From Marinomonas profundi (GTDB lineage: Bacteria; Pseudomonadota; Gammaproteobacteria; Pseudomonadales; Marinomonadaceae): DNA of 64,000 bases. The translations under genes and the position numbers were made by a program. This document shows, one piece after another, positions 27,020-34,204 of the stretch. The stretch covers positions 1,870,578-1,934,577 of the forward strand of contig NZ_CP073013.1 of NCBI RefSeq assembly GCF_020694005.1. The letters are read 5' to 3'. The notes under the pieces were generated by a model. It saw only the letters and a list, made by a program, of their open reading frames with translations. It was not told the origin of the DNA and made no database searches. The number at the start of each line of letters is the position of its first letter. Position 1 is the first letter of the stretch.

Positions 27020-28116
27020 AGCTTGGTTATGTGTTTTGCTTAGGTTTAATGCTGTTTTTAAGCGTGGCGTATGCCAATGGGGCAGCACAAAATGCCTCTG
27101 TTGTTTTTCCCAGCGTGAATGAGCTGAAAGGCAATCAAGCCAGCACTAAAAGCGATGTGTTATTGGTTCATGGGGCGCTCAATCGCGATTCGATAGCGCC
27201 TTTATTTCAGGCGTATCAAGAAAAATACCCGCAGGTGACGGTAGCGTATTTTGAATCGAATACACGGCAGTTATACGAACAATTCCTCTCACAGCCGAGC
27301 TCTCGGCCAGACATTATGATCAGCCCAGCGATGGACTTGCAATTCAAATTGGCAAACGATGGTTATGCGCTGGCGTATGATTCGCCCGAGCTGGTTAATA
27401 TTCCGCGCGATGCTCATTGGCGCAATGAACTGTTTGGCTTTACCTATGAGCCGATTGTGACGGCCATTAATAGCGATATTTTAGTCGGGGAGGCCTTGCC
27501 ACAAAGCCGTGAGCAATTGTTGAATTTGATCCGCAGCAAAAACCATTTGCTCGACGATAAAATTGGTTTGTTTGATATTCAGCAGTCGGGTCTAGGTTAT
27601 CTGGCGTGGGCTTATGACGGGCAGCAAGCGCGGAGCTATGGGCGTTTGTTAGAAGCCTTTGGAACGCATCAAGCCAGACTTTATACGGATACGTCAGCGA
27701 TGCTTAATGCCTTGTTAAAAGGCCAGATTTTTATTGCCTACAACCTTGTTGGAGCGTATTCCTACCAATGGAGTCAGCAATACCCATGGATTAAAACCAT
27801 CATGCCGACCGATTATACCTCGGTCATTATGCGTACCGCCTTTATCGCTCGCGACACACAACAACCTAAGCTGGCGCAGCGTTTTATCGATCTGCTCTTA
27901 TCGCCACAAGGTCAGCAGCTATTGGCGAATCAATCTGGCATTACGCCAATAAGCCCGAAAGCCGTAGGGCCTTACAGTCGCGATGAATTAAATAAATTGC
28001 CCCATGGGATTTTTCGCCCGATTCCTTTAGGGCTTGAGTTGCTCATTCAAACGGATGAAGCACAGAAGCAGATTATTTTTACTGAATGGGACAATGCTAT
28101 GTTGTCGTCTCCTTAA
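27016..28116 (+). CDS. Periplasmic solute-binding protein coupled to the kinase
   Basis: A 366-residue secreted protein of the type II extracellular solute-binding class (FbpA/AfuA-like), with a signal peptide ending VAYANG. Characteristic stretches are VLLVHGALNRDSIAPLFQAY, YEQFLSQPSSRPDIMISPA and LAQRFIDLLLSPQGQQLLANQSG. It overlaps the kinase gene by 4 bases and has no matching ABC permease nearby. A role as ligand sensor for the TctE-like kinase therefore seems likelier than transport (inference). Confidence 0.78.
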   Translation: MKLGYVFCLGLMLFLSVAYANGAAQNASVVFPSVNELKGNQASTKSDVLLVHGALNRDSIAPLFQAYQEKYPQVTVAYFESNTRQLYEQFLSQPSSRPDIMISPAMDLQFKLANDGYALAYDSPELVNIPRDAHWRNELFGFTYEPIVTAINSDILVGEALPQSREQLLNLIRSKNHLLDDKIGLFDIQQSGLGYLAWAYDGQQARSYGRLLEAFGTHQARLYTDTSAMLNALLKGQIFIAYNLVGAYSYQWSQQYPWIKTIMPTDYTSVIMRTAFIARDTQQPKLAQRFIDLLLSPQGQQLLANQSGITPISPKAVGPYSRDELNKLPHGIFRPIPLGLELLIQTDEAQKQIIFTEWDNAMLSSP

Positions 28117-28135
28117 TTTTGCTGTTTGTTCGCGG

Positions 28136-28155
28136 TGAAAGGTTCATGAAAGGTT
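28136..28155 (+). promoter_or_regulatory. Tandem OmpR-type regulator site
   Basis: The 9-mer TGAAAGGTT occurs twice (28136-28144 and 28147-28155) with an exact 11-bp period, the spacing expected for a head-to-tail dimer of an OmpR-family regulator on one face of DNA. It lies about 90 bases upstream of the TAXI-TRAP genes and directly downstream of the TctDE-like locus, so that regulator is the likely ligand. Binding is inferred from the pattern only. Confidence 0.5.
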
Positions 28156-28243
28156 GCTGAGCTAGAGTGTTTTCAGCACTTTCAAAAGTGATAAGACAAG
28201 TGCCTTTTTAAAGCAGTAATAAAACAACAATAAATTGGAGAAT

Positions 28244-29185
28244 ATGATGTTCAAAAAAATGCTTATAGCGAGCGCTCTGTGTGCGACTCTGGTAAACAGT
28301 CCTCTGCAAGCGGCAGAGCGGGTTTCTATCGGTACTGGCGGAACCGGTGGTTTGTTTTATGTGATTGGTGCGGGCATTTCCGAAACCCTTAACAAACACA
28401 TGGAAAACACCACGGCACGGGCCGAAGTGACGGGCGCGTCCGTTGAGAACAATCACCGCGTAGCCGCGGGTCAAATGACAATGGGGCTTTCCTCTTCCTC
28501 TACTCTTTTTGAAGCAAAAAATGGCGAGGGCCCATTTAAAGTAAGCGGCCCATTAGACGTGGCGGGCATTGCCTATTTATATCCAGCGGTACTGCAAGTG
28601 GCGACGATTTCCGGCAATGGTGTGGACTCTTTTGAGCAGTTAAAAGGCAAGCGCGTTAGCATGGGGCCTCCGGGCAGTAATGCGGCTGTTTTGGCGACGC
28701 GCCTGCTGCAAGAATACGGCGTCTTTGACGATGTTACGCCCCGTTTTCTTTCTTACACTGAAGGCGTAAAAGCATTGGTAAACGGCCAAGTAGACGCGGC
28801 GGTGGTGCTCGCCGGTGCGCCGACTTCCTCTTTGATCGATCTTGATTCTCAAACAGACATGGCTTTGCTGTCTGCGAGTGTGGAAAAACTGGACAGCTTG
28901 ATCCAAAAATACCCTTTTTACCAAGCCTTCTCTTTGCCAGCGGGTACCTACCCAGATCAGGCTAAGCAAGTGATGATGATTAACGATCCGGCGATTCTGT
29001 TTACCAGTGGCAAAGAAGATCAAAGTAAGGTTTATGACATTACTAAAGCGATTTTCTCTCACCTTGATGAGTTAGGCCAGATCCACCCTCAAGCCAAAGC
29101 CATTGCGTTAGAAACTGCGAAACACACGCCTGTTGCTTTGCACCCAGGTGCGAAAAAATATTATGACGAAGTAAACGGTCAGTAG
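28244..29185 (+). CDS. TAXI family TRAP transporter substrate-binding protein
   Basis: A 313-residue periplasmic protein. The start at ATG 28244 (or 28247) follows TTGGAG and gives a signal peptide ending LQAAE; a TTG at 28235 is less likely. The mature protein begins RVSIGTGGTGGLFYVIGAGI, the TAXI signature region, and GKRVSMGPPGSNAAVLATRLL is also typical. TAXI proteins bind small organic acids such as glutamate or 2-oxoglutarate for a sodium-dependent TRAP permease; the ligand here is unknown. The permease starts 10 bases downstream. Confidence 0.88.
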   Translation: MMFKKMLIASALCATLVNSPLQAAERVSIGTGGTGGLFYVIGAGISETLNKHMENTTARAEVTGASVENNHRVAAGQMTMGLSSSSTLFEAKNGEGPFKVSGPLDVAGIAYLYPAVLQVATISGNGVDSFEQLKGKRVSMGPPGSNAAVLATRLLQEYGVFDDVTPRFLSYTEGVKALVNGQVDAAVVLAGAPTSSLIDLDSQTDMALLSASVEKLDSLIQKYPFYQAFSLPAGTYPDQAKQVMMINDPAILFTSGKEDQSKVYDITKAIFSHLDELGQIHPQAKAIALETAKHTPVALHPGAKKYYDEVNGQ

Positions 29186-29195
29186 GAGCGTCATT

Positions 29196-31151
29196 ATGTT
29201 GAACCTAGATTCCAGCAATGGCTTTCAAAGCTTGCTCCTTGAGTCAAAATTCGCGGGTCGCAAGGAACGTCTAGCCCTTTCTTTATTGTTTAGTGTGATC
29301 GCCGCTGGAATCGCCGGTCTTGTACTTTACGGTGCCTATTATGGCGGCATTACGGCGTTACTATTGAGATCGTCGTTTTTCTCCTTGGTCGCCGCGGCCG
29401 CCATGTTGCTCTATGCACTGAGATATAAAAGCGTCATCGGCCGCGCTGTGTTTTATTTATTGGCTTTGATTGCGCTCATTCCGGGGCCTTATTTGTGGCA
29501 TCACTACATTGATATTGTCATGCGTGGCGCCATGTCGGTTGAGCAAGACCGATGGATCTTTATGGCGTTAATGGTGGTGGTGTTTGTTTTTGTGCGCATT
29601 GCGGTGGGTCGAGCCCTCATTATTTTAATGGCGCTGGCTTTTTTGTATGCCTGTTTTGGGGATGTGATTCCTGGAAAATATGGCCATGGAGGCTATGATC
29701 TTAGCCGTTTGACGTCTACTTTGATGCTCTCCACAGAAGGCGTTTATGGTGTGCCCATGGGCGTTGCTGTTGAGTATATTTTCCTCTTCGGTTTGTTTGG
29801 TGCCATCTTAACCAAGATTGGCACGGGCGAAGTCTTTGTTGATATCGCGCGGGGGTTGACGGGGCGAGTGCAAGGGGGGCCGGGTTTATCTGCCGCCTTG
29901 TCGAGTGCCTTGCTTGGTTCGCTTAACGGTAGTGCGGTGGCCAACGTGGTGACGACAGGAACCTTCACTATTCCATTGATGAAGCGGGTTGGTTATAGCG
30001 CGAAATTGGCGGGTGCGATTGAAGCTGCGGCGTCTTCCGCTGGGCAAATCATGCCACCGGTAATGGGCGCGGCGGCGTTTTTAATGGCGGAAATGATCGG
30101 GATTCCGTATGCCGAAGTGGCATTGGCGGCCTTGGTGCCAGCGCTCTTGTACATCTTTGCTCTGATGATCTCGGTGCGTCTTGAGGCGGGGCGTCTTAAT
30201 TTAGCAAGAGACACCGATGCCGGCTTACAGTTGTTATTAAGAACCCTGAGAACCAAGAGTTATCTTTTGCTGCCATTAGTGGTGTTGATTGGTTTGATGA
30301 TTTCGGGCAAGTCACCCACGCAAGCGGCGGTGATGGGGATTCTGGCGGGTTTAGTGGTTTGCCCTTGGAAGAAAGAAACACGTATTAATGTGTTCGATCT
30401 TATTTCCGCTTGTAAGGAAACCTTGTCTTCCACTTTGCCGATTGTCGCAGCCGTGGCGGCGGCTGGCGTGATCATTGGCGTGTTGAATCTCACTGGTATG
30501 GGCTTAATGCTGTCGGGTTTGATCATTGAACTGGGCGATGGCAACTTATGGGCGGTGTTATTACTGACCGCGTTGGCGTCTTTTGTGTTGGGCATGGGTT
30601 TACCTACTTCGGCGGCGTATTTGTTGCTGGCGGTTCTGGTTGCCCCTGCGATGACACAACTTGGCATGGAAGCGTTATCGGCGCATATGTTTATTTTCTA
30701 CTTTGGTTTGGTGTCTGCGATCACACCTCCAGTGGCTTTGGCGGCTTATGCTGCGTCCACTATTTCTGGCGCCGATCCTAATGAGACCGCTGTTGAATCC
30801 ATGCGCTTAGGCTTTGTGAAACTCTTGGTGCCGTTCTTGTTTGTCACTATGCCGGGCGTTTTGTTGATTGGCACGACGACCAGCGTGATTGCCGCGATTA
30901 CTTTTGCGACCTTGGCAACAGCATCGATGAGTATCGGCTTTTCTGGTTGGTTGCGTGAACCTTTGTCTTGGCTTACTCGTGCCTTGTACGTGGTTGCCGC
31001 GGTGCTGATTGCTTGGCCTGCAGCGGCAACGGATACGTCTTTGTTTGTGGTGAGTGCGCGTGTGTTGGGCGTGCTGGTGTTTGCGGCATTGCTGGTAAAA
31101 GCAAGCATGGACAGCACTAGAGCTGACACCCTAAACACAGCGAAAGTCTAA
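29196..31151 (+). CDS. TRAP transporter fused permease (4TM-12TM)
   Basis: A 651-residue membrane protein combining the small DctQ-like part and the large DctM-like part in one chain, as is usual with TAXI binding proteins. Landmarks are SLNGSAVANVVTTGTFTIPL, AAASSAGQIMPPVMGAAAFL and LGMGLPTSAAYLLLAVLVAPA. TAGGAGCG precedes the ATG. It acts with the preceding binding protein as a secondary importer, probably induced by the TctDE-like system upstream. Confidence 0.9.
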   Translation: MLNLDSSNGFQSLLLESKFAGRKERLALSLLFSVIAAGIAGLVLYGAYYGGITALLLRSSFFSLVAAAAMLLYALRYKSVIGRAVFYLLALIALIPGPYLWHHYIDIVMRGAMSVEQDRWIFMALMVVVFVFVRIAVGRALIILMALAFLYACFGDVIPGKYGHGGYDLSRLTSTLMLSTEGVYGVPMGVAVEYIFLFGLFGAILTKIGTGEVFVDIARGLTGRVQGGPGLSAALSSALLGSLNGSAVANVVTTGTFTIPLMKRVGYSAKLAGAIEAAASSAGQIMPPVMGAAAFLMAEMIGIPYAEVALAALVPALLYIFALMISVRLEAGRLNLARDTDAGLQLLLRTLRTKSYLLLPLVVLIGLMISGKSPTQAAVMGILAGLVVCPWKKETRINVFDLISACKETLSSTLPIVAAVAAAGVIIGVLNLTGMGLMLSGLIIELGDGNLWAVLLLTALASFVLGMGLPTSAAYLLLAVLVAPAMTQLGMEALSAHMFIFYFGLVSAITPPVALAAYAASTISGADPNETAVESMRLGFVKLLVPFLFVTMPGVLLIGTTTSVIAAITFATLATASMSIGFSGWLREPLSWLTRALYVVAAVLIAWPAAATDTSLFVVSARVLGVLVFAALLVKASMDSTRADTLNTAKV

Positions 31152-31186
31152 GCCTTAGCGCTTCATTACTCTTCACTACAATTGTT

Positions 31187-31223
31187 AAAAAGCCCTGCAC
31201 TTGAAAAATGCGGGGCTTTTTTA
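31187..31223. terminator. Bidirectional terminator between TRAP and cytochrome bd operons
   Basis: AAAAAGCCCTGCA (31187-31199) pairs with TGCGGGGCTTTTT (31209-31221), with one G-U wobble. Flanking A and T runs allow termination from both strands, fitting the convergent operons on each side. Confidence 0.88.
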
Positions 31224-31238
31224 TGGAATGAAAATCGT

Positions 31239-31376
31239 CTAGGGCAAGCCCGTTATCATTAACTTGATGCCATAGGAAAGACAAATAATGGCAATAAAGC
31301 CAATGATGTAAAGCAATCCAAACCATTGCCATGGTTTAAGTTTGGCGGTTTTTTCTTTTAGGCTTTTAAATGACAT
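31239..31376 (-). CDS. DUF2474-like small membrane subunit of cytochrome bd
   Basis: A 45-residue single-helix protein (MSFKSLKEKTAKLKPWQWF, then GLLYIIGFIAIICLSYGIKL). Its ATG overlaps the cydB stop (TAATG), so it is translated with the oxidase. Position and make-up match the tiny CydX/DUF2474 proteins that sit at the end of cyd/cio operons and stabilise the haem-containing complex. The frame is open further upstream, but only inside cydB. This short start was chosen because of the overlap and the hydrophobic core. Confidence 0.75.
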   Translation of the reverse strand: MSFKSLKEKTAKLKPWQWFGLLYIIGFIAIICLSYGIKLMITGLP

Positions 31377-32386
31377 TAGTAACCCTCCTGATAATCTTCC
31401 ACCTTGCCAGCAAAGACACGATAGCCCCATAAGGTATAGGCACAAATTAAGGGGACGAAGATGCAGATCCCTGGTAGTAAAAAGAGCAAGCTGCTGTCTG
31501 GTGAGGCTGCGTCCATAAAGGTGAGCTGTCTTGGAATCAGATACGGAAATAACCCCACGACAAGGCCGGCAAAGGCCAGTAGAAATAGCGTTGCAGCGTA
31601 CCAAAATGGTCGACTTTCATTATGAACAACGCCAGCCGAATGATTGTTTAAATCTTTCCACGCTAAAACTGCGACCACCAAGGTGACGATGGGCAAGGGG
31701 GATAGCCAGAGGAAATTCAAACCAGAGAACCAACGCTGACGAATGTCTACTTGGCTCGCCACTGTCCACAAACTGACGATGACCATGGCAAAAATAGTGA
31801 TCAGCAAAAGTCGTTTGCCGAGTGTCGCGGCGTGTTTTTGAATGCGTCCGCGACTTTTCATAAACAAATAACACGCGGCTAATAGAGCATACCCTGCCAT
31901 CACCGAAAACCCTGTGAGGATAGAAAAGGGCGTTAACCAATGTAGGCTGGACAAACTGTCTACACCGACTGGCACGCCTTGAACGATTGAGCCTAGTAAC
32001 AGGCCTTGGCAAAATGCCGCGATGGAAGACCCCGCGCTAAAGGCAAAATCCCAATAAGGTCGAGACGTATCGGACTTAAACCGATACTCGAACGCTACAC
32101 CACGAAAGATCAAGGCAAACAGCATCAGCATAATGGGCAAATAAAAGGTCGAAGCAATGCCCGCATAGGCGGCAGGAAACGCGGCAAACAACACCACACC
32201 GCCAAACACCAACCAAGTCTCATTGCCATCCCAAACGTGTGAGATAGAACGCATTAGATGATCGCGCTCGCCTTCTTGGTTAAACCAAGGATAGAGAATG
32301 CCAATGCCTAGGTCGAAGCCATCGAGTAACACGTACATAAAGATGGCAAAGCCTAAGACAAGAAAGTAAAAAAGCGCCAAGTCCAT
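31376..32386 (-). CDS. cydB: Cytochrome bd-type quinol oxidase subunit II
   Basis: A 336-residue membrane protein with about nine helices. The N-terminus reads LVLGFAIFMYVLLDGFDLGIGILYPW and is followed by MRSISHVWDGNETWLVFGGVVLFAAFP, both diagnostic for CydB. It pairs with subunit I to reduce oxygen with quinol electrons. Its start shares a base with the subunit I stop. The short-loop type of subunit I makes cioB an equally proper name. Confidence 0.93.
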   Translation of the reverse strand: MDLALFYFLVLGFAIFMYVLLDGFDLGIGILYPWFNQEGERDHLMRSISHVWDGNETWLVFGGVVLFAAFPAAYAGIASTFYLPIMLMLFALIFRGVAFEYRFKSDTSRPYWDFAFSAGSSIAAFCQGLLLGSIVQGVPVGVDSLSSLHWLTPFSILTGFSVMAGYALLAACYLFMKSRGRIQKHAATLGKRLLLITIFAMVIVSLWTVASQVDIRQRWFSGLNFLWLSPLPIVTLVVAVLAWKDLNNHSAGVVHNESRPFWYAATLFLLAFAGLVVGLFPYLIPRQLTFMDAASPDSSLLFLLPGICIFVPLICAYTLWGYRVFAGKVEDYQEGY

Positions 32387-33840
32387 TATTTATCTCCTTG
32401 TGTGTTGATTGCATGGTCTGTTGTTTTTTGCTCTGTCGATTGTGTTTCTTTCGTTTGTAGCGTTTTTACCCAAGCCAATGCATAGCCAGGTGCTTTCATA
32501 CCAATCAATTGTTGTTCTAAGGCTTCCATTGACGGCGGGCCTTTTTTGATCAGCTTACGCATGAAATAGAGATAAACACCAATCAGTAGACTGTAAATGA
32601 TCACAAACAGGGTCAAGGTAAACAGCACGCGTTCTGGGGGGAGCGGTGATACGATCTCGGAGGTTCTCACCAAGTTATAGACAATCCAGGGCTGACGACC
32701 GATTTCGACCACATACCAGCCTGCCAGTACCGCAATGACACCCATAGGAGTAAATAATGTCACCAAAGCCAGAAAGGCTTTGTTTTCATATAAGCGATCT
32801 TTACGACGTAGCAACAGCGCGAGCGCCGCAATGCCCATCATGCCAAAGCCAATACCCACCATGACACGGAAAGACCAAAACACTAACGGCACATTGGGTC
32901 TGTCTTCTGGTGGTACGGCTTTTAAGCCTTGCACAGCGCCATCCCAAGAGTGAGTTAAAATCAAGCTACCAAGGTTGGGAATACCGACTTCATAATCGTT
33001 CGACTCGGTTTTCATATTCGGCATAGCGAACAACAGCAGAGGAACGTTTGCTTCTTGCGCAGGCCAAATGCCTTCCATTGCCGCTAATTTGGTTGGTTGA
33101 TGTTCACGAACGTTCAATCCGTGCATATCACCGATCCATGCTTGTAGTGGTGTTAGCACCAAGGCAAACCACATGCACATAGACAGGCCTTTTTTCGCAA
33201 AAGGCAGGTTTTTCTTTTTCAACAAATAATACGCGCAGATGCCAGCCACCACGAAAGTCGCGGTGATAAACGACGCCACCACCATGTGAGTGAAGCGATA
33301 GGGCATAGATGGATTGAAGATCACTTCCATCCAGCTTTCGACTTCAAACTTACCATTAACAATTTTGTGGCCCGTTGGGGTTTGCATCCAAGAGTTGGCC
33401 GCTATGATCCAAAACGCGGAAATCCAAGTGCCTATCATGACAACCAGGGTGGAGAAGAAATGCAGCTTGCGACCGACACGCTGCCAACCGAATAGCATGA
33501 CGCCAAGGAAACCGGCTTCCAAGAAAAAAGCGGTCAGCACTTCGTAGGCCATTAATGGCCCAATAACGGCGCCGGTTATTTCCGAGAACTTGGAAAAGTT
33601 GGTGCCAAATTCATAGGACAAGACGATGCCAGAAACCACGCCCATGCCGAATGTAATGGCAAACGGTTTGATCCAAAACTTGGCAAGCTGTAAGTAATAC
33701 GGATTGTGTGTTTTAAGCCATAAGCCTTCCCAAATAGCAATCAGCGTCGCCAGACCAATAGTGATGCTGGGGAAAATAATATGAAAGCTCACCGTGAAGG
33801 CGAACTGTATGCGAGATAAAATGGCGACATCGAGGTCCAT
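32386..33840 (-). CDS. cydA: Cytochrome bd-type quinol oxidase subunit I (CIO type)
   Basis: A 484-residue subunit that carries haems b558, b595 and d. Visible landmarks are His20 in FTVSFHIIFP, MAYEVLTAFFLEAGFLGVML (haem-ligand acidic residues) and VEIGRQPWIVYNLVRT. Length and a short Q-loop match cyanide-insensitive oxidases (CioA, about 488 aa) rather than E. coli CydA (522 aa). It supports respiration at low oxygen. A consensus FNR/ANR box lies about 190 bases upstream. Confidence 0.93.
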   Translation of the reverse strand: MDLDVAILSRIQFAFTVSFHIIFPSITIGLATLIAIWEGLWLKTHNPYYLQLAKFWIKPFAITFGMGVVSGIVLSYEFGTNFSKFSEITGAVIGPLMAYEVLTAFFLEAGFLGVMLFGWQRVGRKLHFFSTLVVMIGTWISAFWIIAANSWMQTPTGHKIVNGKFEVESWMEVIFNPSMPYRFTHMVVASFITATFVVAGICAYYLLKKKNLPFAKKGLSMCMWFALVLTPLQAWIGDMHGLNVREHQPTKLAAMEGIWPAQEANVPLLLFAMPNMKTESNDYEVGIPNLGSLILTHSWDGAVQGLKAVPPEDRPNVPLVFWSFRVMVGIGFGMMGIAALALLLRRKDRLYENKAFLALVTLFTPMGVIAVLAGWYVVEIGRQPWIVYNLVRTSEIVSPLPPERVLFTLTLFVIIYSLLIGVYLYFMRKLIKKGPPSMEALEQQLIGMKAPGYALAWVKTLQTKETQSTEQKTTDHAINTQGDK

Positions 33841-33886
33841 AATGGCTCCCTTAGGAATGAATAAGCGTTAAGAAATAGGGAAAGCG

Positions 33887-34003
33887 TTAGGCGTGTTTCT
33901 TAACGCTGCGCGTACGTATTTGTTGTACCAGCAGAGGCAATAGCGCCAAACCTACCATGCTAAAAAGGGTGATGATCTCGGTCATTAAAAAGCCAGTATT
34001 CAT
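33887..34003 (-). CDS. Uncharacterised 38-residue membrane protein, first gene of the cyd operon
   Basis: ATG at 34003 lies 7 bases after a perfect AGGAG (34011-34015) and opens a 38-codon frame: MNTGFLMTEIITLFSMVGLA, then LLPLLVQQIRTRSVKKHA. It has one hydrophobic helix (about residues 5-26) and a basic C-terminal tail. It ends 46 bases before cydA on the same strand and follows the FNR box, so it is the first gene of the oxidase operon. It does not look like CydX, CydH/YnhF or DUF2474. Function is unknown; an accessory or assembly subunit is plausible. Confidence 0.6.
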   Translation of the reverse strand: MNTGFLMTEIITLFSMVGLALLPLLVQQIRTRSVKKHA

Positions 34004-34031
34004 AATATCGCTCCTAGAATTTGATGTTAGT

Positions 34032-34045
34032 TTGATATAGATCAA
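34032..34045. promoter_or_regulatory. FNR/ANR binding site
   Basis: TTGATATAGATCAA is an exact match to the FNR/ANR consensus TTGAT-N4-ATCAA. It lies 29 bases before the small membrane gene of the cyd operon and about 155 bases before the divergent kinase gene. Oxygen-responsive control of the oxidase operon is the expected role. Confidence 0.8.
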
Positions 34046-34146
34046 AAATTTCTGTCGTTATGGTGGGGAGTAGAGCAAAGGACAGGCCAACTATTAATGA
34101 AATTTATCTATTTGATTTAAAAGGGAAAAATTATAGCTTTGCTTGT

Positions 34147-34204
34147 GGTGTAAAAAAGGTTTACGATTTTCTCACTTTTAGGTGTAAACGAGGTTTACGA
34201 TTTT
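34147..34204. promoter_or_regulatory. Paired dyad operator before the sensor kinase gene
   Basis: Two near-identical 24-base units (34147-34170 and 34181-34204) have a 34-bp period. Each contains the inverted repeat GTAAA-N5-TTTAC, and both end in CGATTTT. The second unit overlaps the first possible start codon of the kinase gene, so a bound protein there would block initiation. The regulator is unknown; the NtrC-type regulator of the same locus is one candidate. Confidence 0.55.

Noticed and set aside
31239..31604. 121-residue version of the DUF2474-like gene
   Set aside because: Its first 76 codons overlap cydB in another frame; the short start at 31376 overlaps the cydB stop and gives the expected single-helix protein.
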